Shown piece after piece: positions 13,601-26,418 of a DNA stretch of 64,000 bases. Positions within the stretch are counted from its first letter, which is position 1; each line of letters begins with the position of its first letter. A program made the position numbers and the translations under genes. The notes under the pieces were generated by a model. It had not been told where the DNA came from. It searched no databases and saw nothing but the letters and a program-made list of their open reading frames with translations. The stretch is from Zoroaster sp. YZ-2022. Lineage: Eukaryota > Echinodermata > Asteroidea > Forcipulatida > Zoroasteridae. Where the stretch lies: positions 35,657,288-35,721,287 of the forward strand of contig CM055819.1 of NCBI GenBank assembly GCA_029582265.1. The letters are read 5' to 3'.

Positions 13601-13885
13601 TTATTTGTGAAATAGCTTCTTTCTTAAAGGGATATTAGTATGGTTTATTAAAATCACTCATTGCAGCATGCCGGCTGAATTACGACACAGTTTACATTAA
13701 AAATATAAAGAATACATACAAATTAAAATTAAGTAAACAATATGAACCAAATGAAAAATTAATCTAAATAAATCAGTCAGGTACATACAAGGCACATAAA
13801 AATATTGCACAGCAAAAGCACACTCATCCAGGAGACATAAATAACCATTAAAATTCTAAAACAAACAACAAACAAAACAAAAATG
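10620..13885. other. Intronic stretch without recognised genes
   Basis: About 3.2 kb of unique-looking AT-rich DNA in the intron of the GABA-B-like gene. At 12395-12920 there is a cluster of CACCTC/GAGGTG half-sites. At 13070-13190 the GTAC-rich block (GTACGAGTACGTCAGGTACG) resembles a block at 17600-17660. I see no domain, tRNA or convincing exon. Confidence 0.4.
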
Positions 13886-13889
13886 GAAA

Positions 13890-16660
13890 ATTAATTGGTA
13901 GAAATTACAAGGATGGTGGGGTGAGCTGAAAAATTATTAACAAGTCTGTTGAAATGGGGGACTGGACTGTTACTGAGAAGAAACAGTTTACATGGTACTT
14001 CATGAAGCGTTCTTTTAGATCTGAGATTCATAGAATGAGAGCTTTTGGATTTGACAAACCATTCATTAAATTTATTTGAGTTGTATGATTTTAATGCAAA
14101 GTAGTACAAAGCAGTAGTTCTTCTAATATATAAGGTTCCAGACCCATTACTAGTTAATGCTTGATTATAATGAGTATATGTTTGCCTAAAATGATGCGAG
14201 ACGTTCCTTTTTTGGATTCTAATTGGTCAGAAAGAGTGAGGAAATACCTGAATGCCATAATGGAGCTGCAATGGGTCTACAATGGGTCTGATATAACCTT
14301 ATACACAGTCACTAGTTCATCATTAGTAAGACCATTCTTTTTAATTTCCTCAACATGAAATGTTTCCTGTTGGCTTTATTAACTATGTTAACAATGTGCA
14401 TATCCCATTTCAAATTATGTTGAAGGTGACACCTAATAATTGCTATGAACCTGTCGAAGTTGAACATCTAATATAGAAATTGAGCAACAGGAGGTTCCTC
14501 CTGCCAAAGTAAATTTGCATGATTTGACATTTCGAGGGGTTCAAGGAAAGTTTATTATTTAAATCATCCTGAATCTTGCTAACAACATTGATGTGCCTAT
14601 TTTCACTAAGGGTAGATCGTCCACATATTTTCAGCATTTACTGTGAACAGGATCAGCAGAACTATTAATACATGCAAGAAAAATCACCGGACCTAATTTG
14701 GTACCCTGTTGGACGCCATCTGAAAGGGTTTGCCAGTCAGAAAAAGGTCTGTTTATACTTGACCCTTTGTTGCCGACCAACTTGGAAATTAGCAATCAAT
14801 GTACAATAGCTGAGACACATCCAAATCCAGAAGGTTTTGATAGCTTTACATGATTAACCATGTCAAAAGGCTTTTAGTGAAATCTGTTAAAAGGGAGCCA
14901 ATATTATTTGAAGTACCAGTAACTAAGTGATGGTAAACATCTACAGGGTGGTGGATAACCCCTTTCTGGTTACCAAATTGTCTTTTATCTACCTTGGGTT
15001 GAATTATCTTCATGACCCATTTTCAAATAAATCCTTCGGCAATTTTGGCTAATAATGGGGTTAAAGAAATGGTCCTAAGTTTGTCAATGTGGGCGGAATT
15101 GCTTTGGAATTGAACAATGTTCACTTGCTTCCACTGAACTGAACAATACCTGGGATAAAGAAGTATTAATGATATCAGTATACAGGAATACTCAGCTCAT
15201 AAGCAAATTCCTTAAGGATTCTAGCAGGTAAGTTATCAGGACCACCGGATTTGGAAATGGAGATTCTTTTTAGCTCATTATAGACTTCCCAGAGGGTTCA
15301 ACCCGATGGCTCATGTGATGGTAAGTAAGCTGGTAGTTTAAAATTCAGAGGATTGTGAGATTGTGAAAAAGTAGCCAGGTGATTATTAATTGCATTGGCA
15401 ATTGATTTATGTTCAGATGAGTCAAAATCTGGTATATGAATGGTGAGATCACCTTTCTTGATGTTAGCCAGATTACGTATTTCCTTGTGCCACCTTCCCG
15501 GGTCCAACTTTGTAATTTACAATTCTACCAGCATAGTACATTTGTTTAGCAGCATTTTTTCCCTAATAACTCTGTTACGCATGCAATGGTATTGATGTCT
15601 ATTGCCCTCAGCAAATGCCCCTCTGCCTCTGGGTAATTATTTTTATTTGATCATCCAAGGTTTATCGTTATTGTGACGCTTGATAATGTTAAGATGAAAA
15701 TGATCTTTAATGGCATAATGAACCAGATTATAGAAGGCATCAACTTTGGCTTGACGAGTTAGTATTCAGGTATCCCAACTCTGTGCCTGTACCCATCTAC
15801 CAAAGGACCTAATACTGGATTGGTTCATAGGCCTTATAACTTTAGTCGTTATTTTGTTGGGGACACATACATTTTTGGGAACCCATGTAATAACAGTTAT
15901 GATCACTACGACCAATAGGAGCGGATACAGCAGGACATTGATATTGATAATGATAAGATCAAGAATAACATCCTGTCTAGTCGGTTTGTTAACAATTTGC
16001 ACAAGATTATTACCATTAAAATGGGTCTAATGCCCACTTTATTAAAGTCACCAAGTAGAGCAATTCAATACATGGTTTACGGGTAAAAGTTGGTCAACAG
16101 GCAGATGATGTGATGCCGTAAAAGATCTTCATGCTGAGAGTGCGGGGGGCTGTAGACTGCAAACACCACAACAGATGGAACACATCTTGGGAATTTAGGG
16201 TGGTGTAACATAATCCATTCTCCCTCGATCTCTGGTGGGACATGGAGATTGTCAATCGTTGATGCTCGTATGTGTTCTTTCACAAAGAGCAAAACACCAC
16301 CACCATTTCTGTTAGATCTGCACTTGTTGAAGGCATTGTAACCATCCACAGAATATTGGTCAGGAGAAGTATTTGGGGTTATCCACGACTCAGTTATTAG
16401 CAACTACATCTGTTTGTTCATTGTTGAGCCTCAGTACCAGTTCATCAAGTTTATTGAGTACAGATCGTGCATTCGTCAAACAAAACCGTGGGAGAGCAGT
16501 TACATTACTATTGGTGCATGTAGGTGAAGGTGTTTGCTTCGGTAGTTGTTTGAGTGTTGAAGGCATGCGAGATGAACAAAAGGGTATGTGACATGCCTGT
16601 TTCCCTATTATACTATGACATGGGGTATTCAAGTTTCTTCCAAGTATGTTACTTTGTAGA
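13890..16660 (-). mobile_element. LINE relic, Jockey/CR1-like superfamily
   Basis: Read on the minus strand. The endonuclease starts at 16632-16390 with CLTNARSVLNKLDELVLRLN and continues at 16403-16077 with LITESWITPN, then NGGGVLLFVKEH, then VVFAVYSPPHSQH. Later pieces include DPGRWHKEIRNLANIKKGDL at 15507-15298, the linker that precedes the reverse transcriptase. At 14637-14443 comes DDLNNKLSLNPSKCQIM, the segment after the catalytic box. Many frame breaks make it dead. It sits in the intron of the GABA-B-like gene in the same orientation as that gene, and differs in sequence from the two L2-type copies elsewhere in the window. Confidence 0.8.
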
Positions 16661-16664
16661 AATG

Positions 16665-18240
16665 CTGATGAACGTTTGCGTTTACTGCCCTTTCCCCTGT
16701 ATCTGAATAAACTTTATAGGGTTTTGAGTAGTTGAATCTGTTTTGGTTTTCAGATTGCGGTAAGCCCTGCTTTGCAGGTTAATAAGTTGATTCCGACTGT
16801 ACGTACATGTGTACAGCAATACATTGCGGTTGACATTGTTATGGCCGTGACCATGACCATATCACAGTTGAATCTGTGTGTGGTGGTGTATTGTCGTCCC
16901 CAGAAGGACCCGGTTCAGAGTAACATCCATGAATATCGTGATGTCATCATTGGAGGATCATTGCTAGTATAGTATGCATGTATGACCATGCTTGGACCAT
17001 TTAACTATTAGGATTCTGGAGGGAGCATTTGGGATTGCAAGCTGATGGTAAGTGAATGATACAGTACAACGTAACATCAAAGCTGGAACTTGCTCCTCAA
17101 AGACAAGAGAGTGAGAAGATTTGTTCTCATCATGCTGGTTGTTCCAAAGTTAATGGTAAACGTTGATAATCAGGCAAGGTAACTTGTATCAAAAAGACTA
17201 CGCACAAAATACTCAGTCACAGTTGCCATGATACACCAGCTCTGTGCACACACAATGTATGCAGAAGATTCACATGTGGTCCACAAACTTTATTTCCGAG
17301 TCAAAAAATCAGCCATCCAAAAGAACAAAAACAAAAAGACGACACGGGTGGACACAAATGTCAAATGTCAAGTGATCACTGGAGATGAGCATTAAGATGG
17401 TTGGAATAAGCAAAGATTTTTAAGGATTAAAAAGATACCCATCAACACAGGAAAAATAACATGGTGACAACGAAGAACATACTGAGCGTGCGCGCCGATA
17501 ACAAATTGCTAATACATTTTGAACAGTTTATAATATGTTTCATCCCTTGCTTCAAATACCCCATAACATTATACAGTATGTACTGTAACTGCAGAGTATG
17601 AGTAAAATTTTATTGCGAGTCGACCTACGAATTCATGAGTACTGAGTACGAGTAATACAACTCTGCTTGTAATCCCCCTATGTTCGTTTTTTTTCTTTCC
17701 ATATTACCAAGTATTTTGTGTACTGTTTGTCCCTTATTTATGTATTATTTGCAAAGCAAGAGTATTAAATTTATGAAAATGTTACTTTTATATGAGCTTA
17801 TACATTTTGAACTGTTGATAATTTTAATTTTAAAAAATTATATATTTTTAAAAAACCATTGAATAAATAAGTTAATTAATTAAGGTATGAGATGAATGAT
17901 GATGAATAGGATAGCTGACAGCGTTACCTACTACTTAAACTTCACCTGTCATGTCAACATAATTATACTGATTGAAGTTGGATGTAAACAAGAAGAGTAT
18001 TGAATCGGCGACTTTACTCAATACGCATACATTGTCCCTTCCAAAGGGTTTTTTTTTCGAGAGTGCATACATTGGAGAGTCGACATATTTTTTTAGTAGG
18101 GCACCTATTTTTTTCACTGTCCATGCATGTGTAATGGGCATTCCTTTATACAACTGATTACACGTGAAACTTGCGAAAACGACAAACGGCCTCTAGAATT
18201 AAATTAGTGTTCACTTATATGTTTTTCTATCGGCATTTGA
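16665..18240. other. Intronic stretch without recognised genes
   Basis: No domain, RNA gene or convincing exon on either strand. A GTAC/GAGTAC-rich block at 17600-17660 resembles the one at 13070-13190 and may mark a degraded mobile element. The segment 17680-17870 is very AT-rich. Confidence 0.4.
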
Positions 18241-18273
18241 CAGTACATAATGCTCTGCTTTCTGCTTTGCAGA

Positions 18274-18361
18274 TCTATACCCCTCCGCCCGATAAGGTTG
18301 CTGGTCATCACATCAAAACTGGTGGTTATGGATTTACCTATAAAATGATCAGCAAATATTA
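18274..18361 (+). CDS. Possible terminal exon on the plus strand (unknown protein)
   Basis: A strong acceptor-like tract (TTTCTGCTTTGCAG) is followed by an open frame IYTPPPDKVAGHHIKTGGYG and then FTYKMISKY and a stop. The balanced composition and the acceptor suggest a short last exon of a gene whose upstream exons are not recognised. The GGYGFTYKM tail recalls small ciliary or cytosolic proteins but I cannot assign it. It lies antisense inside the intron of the GABA-B-like gene and could be a chance frame. Confidence 0.25.
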
Positions 18362-19320
18362 AAATGTGCAATTGTAACACAACAATGGATCGTGGAGCAT
18401 CTGGCAAACACGCTATGCACGGCTCACAATGCAACAATGCAAGTGCAACACTAGTTGACGAACACTCAATCACACAAATGCTTGCATTAAATAACGATTT
18501 TATCATGAGTATAGACCATAATATACTGCTCAACCAAGTAATACAAGTATTATATTATAGAAAATCTACTGAGAGATGAAGCGTAAGTGTATCGTTGAGA
18601 TACATATGTTATTATTGTAACAAGACAATTTTTTCGGGCTTGGTTAAAAAAAATTCATAAACTAAAAATGAATGAGCAAAATCACCCATTAATGTTTAAG
18701 CTACTTTTGAACTGAAAACGTGCACTTTTAAATTTAAACTTTATTATTAAAGTTGATGATTGGCATCATTGAAAATATTTCTGTCTAAGGTAGAATTTTC
18801 TTATTAAAGTTAGTAAAAATAATTTCCTAACTAAATTTTGACTTTTTGTTGTACATAATCTCTTAAATCTTACAAAAGTATGGCCGACTTTTCAGAACTT
18901 TTTACTAAAATTAGAAGGTGCATTCTGGTGGATTTTGCTACTGTCGTCTAATCTAAAAGCCATCTAGTCGAACCATTTGCTGAACTGAAACCATCTCGTC
19001 GAACCATTTGGCTGGAACTAAAACCCAAATTAGTAGAATCTCATGCCTGTTCCCTATTTAAAAAGATCCGTTTTCTCTTCAATTACTACTGCATCCTAGG
19101 CCCCTACGGAAAATTTTTCTGTGACAAGAAAACTTAATAAATTAGAGATAATCTCCAATGTGGTAGAAACTGTTGTTTCTTGATAAATCTCTTTCATCTG
19201 GAAAGTAAAAGTCAGTTTCATGAAGTTCCTATATGAATATTTATCCATGCGTTTCTCCTGTCTAGTTTGTGTTACTACTAGGACTCATTCTACTACGACT
19301 ATTATCATGGTTTTTCCCCT
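18362..19320. other. Non-coding stretch
   Basis: AT-rich DNA with no recognised gene. A repeated AT(C/T)TAGTCGAACCATTTG block occurs twice at 18955-19010. Confidence 0.45.
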
Positions 19321-19324
19321 GTCT

Positions 19325-22300
19325 AGTTAGTTCTACTTACTTCTACTTTTTTCCTGTACAAGTTGTAGCACTATAGATGGCTATTCTGCACTACACACAT
19401 TTAAATTACAGTGTTGCGTTTCATCAAAGATAAAAATACATTGAAAAAAGAATCTCCTACCAGACTGCGCCACACATCTACATCTACCTTCCACGTTCAG
19501 CTTGTGTAGTGTGGGATATTCATCCAAATCCCGGACCTGATACTCATCAACAACGTCATGAATCGAACGCTGAGGATTGTCTACATAGGAAGAATTCTGT
19601 TACCTCAAACAGGATTCAGTACGATGTGGACATGTTACAGGGCATAACTGCAAAGCATTTCCGAAGGTAACACCAACTGTGTGGACAACCTCCACACTCT
19701 TGAAATTGGCAAGCATCGTACAAAGCGAACTCGGGAAAGGGGAAATGCGCGCGTCTCGCTCCTACAAGCACAGACAACTTTAGCGCCTGAATTAAGTAAA
19801 GAATATGTGCGATTTGCCCTCTGGGACATAGATCCTTGTAACAAACAAAGTCCATATGTTATGTGTGACTTTGTAATTGGGGGAATAACATTGACATCAT
19901 GTAGCCGTCACAGAGACGTGGTGCTCCGGAGATGACCGTGATGATTTCAATACTGGCACAACTTCTACTCTACACTCAGGAACTATAAGTGGTATCACAA
20001 TCCACGTGTTATCGGTCGTGCAGGTGTGAGGCAATGGTGTCTGTTTGTGTCAACAAATCCTTTCAAATTCGAACATTTGAATCTCCAGAATTTTGTTTCA
20101 TCGGATTGAGCACATCAACCTTCTACTGACTTCTCGCCAGCAAACTCCTGTGCAACTGATTGTTATATATCGTCCTCAAGAGAACACAAGCACACAGAGA
20201 GAAGATAACTGACCCAGTCATTCCTTCAAGAGTTCTCAACTTTTTGGAGCAACCTTCGAGTGTCAACTCCTCATCGATTAATGATTGTTAGGAGATTTCC
20301 AGCTAACTTATGTCAACTCTGAAACTGATCTGCAACGCTATTCGGTTTATGGACTTCTCATCACATCCTTCAACTTGAATCAACACGTGTCCTTTCCTAC
20401 ATCAAATTGGTGATCGCATACACTTGACCTCATTTTTTCTCGAGATACTGAAAGTTTGTGTCAGCGATGTGGCTCAACCAGCTACCTTCCATCTGATCAT
20501 GTAGCTGTTAAGTGTTCCCTGCACATACGTAAGCCCTGAACGCTGGGAAAATCGCCATCAAAATGCCTTGGAAAAATTCGTGACATTAATCATGAAGACT
20601 TTTGCAAAGACATTCTGCAATCTGATTTGTACGTTTCTCCGTCAAATGACATGAATACCCCATCGATCAATACGAGAGTGTCGCTTTCTGCACTCCTTGA
20701 TATAGCATGCGCCGATGATCTCGCGTACAGATCTCGATGTCATCCTAACTCTCCTTGGTTTCAATGATAAGCTTCGTGCATAGCAAGCAAGAACTTCGGG
20801 CACTGGAAAGGAAGGCCTTTTCTCTAAGAGGCCTAGGAAATCGACCGTCAGATTTTTTAAAGGATTGCCCGTCATCAATACAACAATACATGTTCTATCA
20901 TCTGCCAAAAAGCGGCACCACACAGATCAGCTGAAAGATTGCAGTAACCGTGAGCTGTTCCAGAAAGGTGGACCAACTTACTCGTCCACGTTCTGCTGAG
21001 GTCCTTCCAAAAATCATGACAGTGAGTTCCTCTTCCGAGCGGTTTCTTCAATTCTTTGCTGAGAAAGTCAACAAGATAATGACAGAACTGATACAGTCAT
21101 CACTACCTATTGATCGACTACTTACCTGAACAGCAGACAACTTTTCATTTGTCAAATTTAAGCCTGTCGCTGAAAAAGGAAGTATTGCAAGTTATCACTA
21201 ATTTATTTCTACCGATAATCTTGACCCGATTCCAACTCCACTTGCTAAAGAAATGTCTTCATGAACTACTCTCTATCTATCTATTCACTTTTGTTATGTA
21301 ATGAGTCATTTAAAAGTGGATATTTTCCTGAAAAATTCAAATTTGCAAATATTGTACCAATTCTGAAAGGTCTGATGTGATTCTGATGAACTTAAGAAAT
21401 TATCGTCCTATTGCAAACTTGAAAGTTCTTTGCAAAGACATTGGGAAAGAATGGCAGACATTACAGTTGCAGCGGTACTGCCAAATGATCATGAACTTCA
21501 CGCAAAAATTTCAGTCTGGGTATAGATCATTCCATAGTGTAGAAACAGCCTTATTGCGAATAACGAACGATATATTGTTAACACTTGATAAGGGTGATGA
21601 GGTCGTACTTGTCCTTTTAGATTTTTCGTCTGCGTTCGACACCATAAAACACGATGTCTTGTTGCAACGCTTGTCACAAAAGTTTGGTATTTACAATGGA
21701 GCTCTTGACTGGATTGAGTGTATTTGTCAAATCGATCCCCACACTGTAATTATACAAAAATGAAGAATCATCGAGATATTGTATATCTCAAGAAATTTTC
21801 TAAGGATCAGTGTTAGGTCCCTGTTGTTCACTCTGTACACTATCACTAAGTCATTAGTTGACAAACACAATGTTCATAAAAAGTGTTTTGCTGATGATAC
21901 TCAATTGTACATTGCATTTAATAGCAGTTAGATGTGAGCGATGTTATTTCACAAATGATTGATTGTGTTCAAGCGATTAAATAATAGTCACAAGTAAATG
22001 GTCTCCAAGCTTAATAACAAGACCGAATTTCTTCCCCCATATCCTCTCGTTTTCGTTCAACAAATCCTGTATCATTCATTGATTTGGATGGGCTTTTACA
22101 GGTTAATTCGGGTCAGGAAATTCTTGGGTGCAATATTTGATGATAAATTTACTATGGACAATTTTTGTTTCTGAAATGCAGATCTGCATCTTTTTGCACT
22201 TCACAAAAATTTGGAAAAAATTCGCAATATGTTAGGTAAGCCAACTACTAGAGCGCTTTAATTTTCATGCGGCATGATGTGTCACCTTGATTTTTGTAAC

Positions 22301-22855
22301 GGTCTCCTTTCTGCAGGTTCAGCTCGTCAAGTGCAAAAGATGCAGGTTGTGCAGAGACTCTGCAGCTCCGTCTTATTTATCGCTGTTAGAAAACAATAAT
22401 CTGTGTACTCCCATCATAGAGACTTACATTGGCTTCTGTTCGCCTCATATTCATTTCAAAATATTGTTGTTGGCATACAGTGTTTTTATAATTTTGCGCC
22501 ATCTTATTTGGACGAGTTGTTGCAAACGGTACCTGATAAGAAATCTCCGTTCTAGTAAGAAAAAAATGTTTGTTATTCCACCCAGTACAGACCAGGTCAT
22601 ATGGTGAACGCGGTTTCACTTACACTGCCTCAACCTTATGGAACAATCTTCCGAACACTTAAAAAACATTGATTCAATTGATAAATTCAAAGATTGCATA
22701 AAAGACACTTATTTAACATTTAATGTACCCATTTTGTTGGTTAGTACATCTTGTATCTTCTATCTTGTACTTCTTTTTCTGATTACGCCAAGGGACATGT
22801 TTTATAACTATGTGTTATGCGCTATATAAAAATCGCTAATTATTATTATTACTTC
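19325..22855 (+). mobile_element. L2/CR1-type LINE copy, decayed, with 2A-like motif
   Basis: This plus-strand copy matches the minus-strand LINE at 45632-49200 along its whole length but is more decayed. At 19513-19538 the DIHPNPGP motif is readable. Endonuclease pieces follow to about 20540, including a SDHVAVKCSLHIRK-like reading. Reverse transcriptase blocks are at 21377-21763 (LRNYRPIANLKVL, then FQSGYRSFHSVETALLRITN, then LVLLDFSSAFDTIKHDVL). The catalytic box is at about 21890-21910 (ADDTQLYIAF). The 3' end (22800-22855) reads GCGCTATATAAAAATCGC followed by (TAATTATT)n, the tail type of L2-like elements. Many stops and frameshifts make it inactive. It is antisense to the host receptor gene. 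Confidence 0.88.
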
Positions 22856-22859
22856 TAGA

Positions 22860-23136
22860 CTCATTCCTACGAATAATATCATGGTTTCTCTCGTCTAGTT
22901 TGTTTTTTATACAGCGGAAATTTATCCCTACTACTGGGATATAATGCATAACAGTGCCGCCACTTTTCTTGAAAAGTATACAAAATCTCACAGACTTTAG
23001 TGTAACAATATGATAGATGAAAGTGTAAATAGTGGGAAATTTATTCAAATGAGGTTTGAAACGTAAATTTTTGGGCTATGGATTTGTGCAAATCATATTT
23101 ATTGGTCATTGTGTCTTCTGCTAATAAATGAATTTT
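22860..23136. other. Intronic spacer before the ~70-bp array
   Basis: Short AT-rich stretch with no recognisable gene or element between the LINE 3' tail and the junction-derived tandem array. Confidence 0.4.
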
Positions 23137-24050
23137 GTGCATAAGCGAAAGAGATATACTGCAGTCTTTCTTATACGTATTTTTTACTTACATTGGTCAG
23201 TCTCCAGCGCATAAGAGAAAGAGATATACTGCAGTCTTTCTTATACGTATTTTGTACTTACATTGGTAAGTTTCCAGCGCATAAGCGAAAGAGATATACT
23301 GCAGTCTTTCTTATACGTATTTTGTACTTGTTATTCAGTCTCAGCGCATAAGAGAAAGAGATACTACCTGCAGTCTTTGCCCATAAATATTTTGTACTTA
23401 CATTGGTCAGGGCTCCAGCGCATAAGCGAAAGAGATATACTGCACTCTTTCTTATACGTATTTTGTACTTACATTGGTAAGTTTCCAGCGCATAAGCGAT
23501 AGAGATATACTGCAGTCTTTCTTATACGTATTTTGTACTTACATTGGTCAGGGCTCCAGCGCATAAGAGAAAGAGATATACTGCAGTCTTTCTTATACGT
23601 ATTTTGTACTTACATTGGTAAGTTTCCAGCGCATAAGAGAAAGAGATATACTGCAGTCTTTCTTATACGTATTTTTTACTTACATTGGTCAGGGCTCCAG
23701 CGCATAAGAGAAAGAGATATACTGCAGTCTTTCTTATACGTATTTTGTACTTACATTGGTCAGTCTCCAGCGCATAAGAGAAAGAGATATACTGCAGTCT
23801 TTCTTATACGTATTTTGTACTTACATTGGTCAGGGCTCCAGCGCATAAGCGAAAGAGATATACTGCAGTCTTTCTTATACGTATTTTGTACTTACATTGG
23901 TCAGTCTCCAGCGCATAAGAGAAAGAGATATACTGCAGTCTTTCTTATACGTATTTTGTACTTACATTGGTCAGGGCTCCAGCGCATAAGCGAAAGAGAT
24001 ATACTGCAGTCTTTCTTATACGTATTTTGTACTTACATTGGTCAGTCTCC
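23137..24050. repeat. ~70-bp tandem array of an exon-intron junction
   Basis: About 13 units of 68-71 bp, each with GAAAGAGATATACTGCAGTC, then TTTCTTATACGTATTTTGTA, then CTTACATTGGTCAGTCTCCA and GCGCATAAG. On the minus strand the last part is the final ~20 coding bases of the receptor exon at 24037-24417 plus its GTAAGT donor. The array is thus a tandem amplification of the exon-1 3' end and the start of its intron. Two unit variants (TCAGTCTCCAG and TCAGGGCTCCAG) alternate through much of 23660-24050, suggesting growth by dimers. Most units keep a canonical ACTTAC (donor complement). Confidence 0.9.
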
Positions 24051-24417
24051 AGCGCATTTTCAGTTCGTAGCCATCAAGTATCCCAGTCAAGTTATTCACG
24101 TGGTCAACGGCTTTTTGCGTCGTGTAAGGCAAGGCGCCAAAAATCTTGTCTCTTGGAAACGCGAAAAATCCCCCGATGTAGAGTGGAATCCTTCGCTGTG
24201 ACAATGCGGTCAAGCTAGTTGTTACAGGTACGCTGTCATTGATATATATTGGTTGTCCAACAGCTTCGGTTGTGATTAATGTTACAATGTACGGCAGGAA
24301 ATACTTGAAAAACGGCCCTTTGAACATTGTGTACAATTTTACAGTCAGTGACGGCAGTAGCAAACACGGAGTTAATAGTCTCATAACGCCAACACAGCAG
24401 TATAAAGATATGGACAT
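24037..24417 (-). CDS. GABA-B-like receptor, first coding exon
   Basis: The exon runs leftward from ATG to a canonical donor (ACCAAT|GTAAGT, phase 0) at 24036/24037. Two in-frame starts are possible: 24417 (MSISLYCC) or 24327 (MFKGPFFKYFLPYIVTL); the second gives a compact signal peptide ending near TEAVGQ. The mature start reads RRIPLYIGGFFAFPRD, then QKAVDHVNNLTGILDGYELK. This matches the opening of GABA-B receptor ligand-binding domains (vYIGGfFp..., A...vN...gIL.dYELk). The product would be a membrane receptor of family C; only part of its extracellular domain is in this window. The donor and last ~20 coding bases are re-copied about 13 times in the next 900 bp. Orthology to GABBR1 or GABBR2 cannot be decided. 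Confidence 0.8.
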
Positions 24418-24482
24418 ACGGTATGTGCACTAGAATAGATTCGAAGCAAGCCGTGTCATATACCAGCCCGGTGAAAATTAGT

Positions 24483-24743
24483 TTAAATTAATGGCGTGGC
24501 ACGCAGAACATTCCAGAGGTTTTTCTGGTAAAATTTGTTGCACTTCTTATACCCTAAACATGCAACACGTTTACAAGCGTTGACCAATGTTTTCTTAGTG
24601 CGCGCCGTGGTTGATGGATCCTCGGTACACATCCGGTCGCGAATTTCTTTTCTGCAAACGGGAATTGCCATCCTGCGATATTTCAGCCAATCATATGGCG
24701 CGTATTTTAAGATGACGTAGGATATCATTAACATATGCATATT
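24483..24743 (-). CDS. Open frame, basic and Cys-rich, unknown
   Basis: Upstream of the first receptor exon on the same strand, an open frame of about 87 codons starts near MHMLMISYV and ends NLWNVLRATPLI before a stop. It includes YDWLKYRRMAIPVCRKEIRD and KRVACLGYKKCNKFYQKN. The IPVC...IRD spacing weakly recalls the cytoplasmic zinc domain of P2X7-like proteins (known there as IPsCvv..IR), but the match is short. It could be the last exon of an upstream minus-strand gene, since an in-frame stop ends it. The sequence at 24680-24725 also contains CCAAT and TGACGTA motifs that could instead belong to a promoter for the receptor. Confidence 0.3.
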   Translation of the reverse strand, partial: NMHMLMISYVILKYAPYDWLKYRRMAIPVCRKEIRDRMCTEDPSTTARTKKTLVNACKRVACLGYKKCNKFYQKNLWNVLRATPLI

Positions 24744-24801
24744 AGATGCAGGCAAACTGATCCGTGCGCGCATACATTTACAGTACATGTGTACATGTAT
24801 A

Positions 24802-25029
<228 letters not shown>

Positions 25030-25918
25030 ATTTATACTATGACAAGATTTGAGTTTAGTTGCAGGCTCTTGAGAAGATTTAAAAGTAATGTAAAGCTGCG
25101 TGTCATCAGCGTAGACATGGTAATTTAAATTATACTTTAAAATGATATCACGAACCGGAAAGGTATAAACAGTAAACCACTGTGGGCGGAGCCTTGTGGT
25201 ACAAAATAGTCAAGAATAACAGGCTCGGAGATGAAAGCGTTACCAATACTAAACATGTGAGGCCTATTTAAAGGTGAGACTTACATAATCCAGGGCATGT
25301 GTCATGTATGCAAGATGATATTGAAGAAGAGATTTTGTGATCGACCGTGTCAAAGCGGCGCTCAAGTCTAACAAAACAATACTGCAGTGATTTTTCCATC
25401 ATCCATAGCGGATAAAATGTAATTGTTGATGCGGAGAAAGAGCAGTTTCCGTTCCATGAAATGGTTTATAAATGACTTCAAATGTGTCAAACAGGTTATT
25501 AGCACGAACATGGTCAGAGATCTGTGATGAAACAACTCGCTCGATTGTTTTTTCCAAGGTACTTTAAATTCGCTACTGGTCGTAATTCTTGAAAACTTCC
25601 TTGTCCAAATTAGGTTTCTTCAGGAGTGGTTTAACATGAGCAATCTTCTGGCTGTCAGGGAAACAACCGGAAGAAAGAGAATGAGATATATTTACAATAA
25701 TTTGGCGATAGCATAGCAAACATATCAATATTTTGTTTTATTAGCGAAGTTGTGGTACTGGATCAGGTTACATGATTTTGATGGCGATTTCATGATGAGT
25801 TTCTTATTCTCCATGCACTAGTAGATCAACACACGACAGTCTATAAGGTGGATGTGCGTGACGGTGTTTGTGATGGGAAGTAGCACTACTGGGGAAAAGA
25901 ACAACGGATATTCTCAAT
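25030..25918 (-). mobile_element. LINE reverse transcriptase fragment, cut by assembly gap
   Basis: On the minus strand the stretch near 25080-25215 reads FVPQGSAHSG, then a run leading to YHVYADDTQLYITF, the block before and at the RT catalytic box of L2/CR1-like LINEs. Towards 25860 earlier RT segments are present in broken frames (LDLSAALTRSI-like near 25345). The right end enters the N gap. The left end meets the (TAA)n tract. Confidence 0.75.
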
Positions 25919-26418
25919 NNNNNNNNNNNNNNNNNNNNNNNNNNNNNNNNNNNNNNNNNNNNNNNNNNNNNNNNNNNNNNNNNNNNNNNNNNNNNNNNNN
26001 NNNNNNNNNNNNNNNNNNNNNNNNNNNNNNNNNNNNNNNNNNNNNNNNNNNNNNNNNNNNNNNNNNNNNNNNNNNNNNNNNNNNNNNNNNNNNNNNNNNN
26101 NNNNNNNNNNNNNNNNNNNNNNNNNNNNNNNNNNNNNNNNNNNNNNNNNNNNNNNNNNNNNNNNNNNNNNNNNNNNNNNNNNNNNNNNNNNNNNNNNNNN
26201 NNNNNNNNNNNNNNNNNNNNNNNNNNNNNNNNNNNNNNNNNNNNNNNNNNNNNNNNNNNNNNNNNNNNNNNNNNNNNNNNNNNNNNNNNNNNNNNNNNNN
26301 NNNNNNNNNNNNNNNNNNNNNNNNNNNNNNNNNNNNNNNNNNNNNNNNNNNNNNNNNNNNNNNNNNNNNNNNNNNNNNNNNNNNNNNNNNNNNNNNNNNN
26401 NNNNNNNNNNNNNNNNNN
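25919..26418. other. Assembly gap of exactly 500 N
   Basis: Five hundred consecutive N. The round length suggests a placeholder rather than a measured gap, so distances across it are unreliable. Confidence 0.99.

Noticed and set aside
18204..18533. Minus-strand frame with IECSSTSVALALL as the missing second GABA-B-like exon
   Set aside because: The CSSTSVALA string recalls the expected Cys-Ser segment, but flanking residues, splice sites and the phase-0 ends do not fit, so I did not call it.
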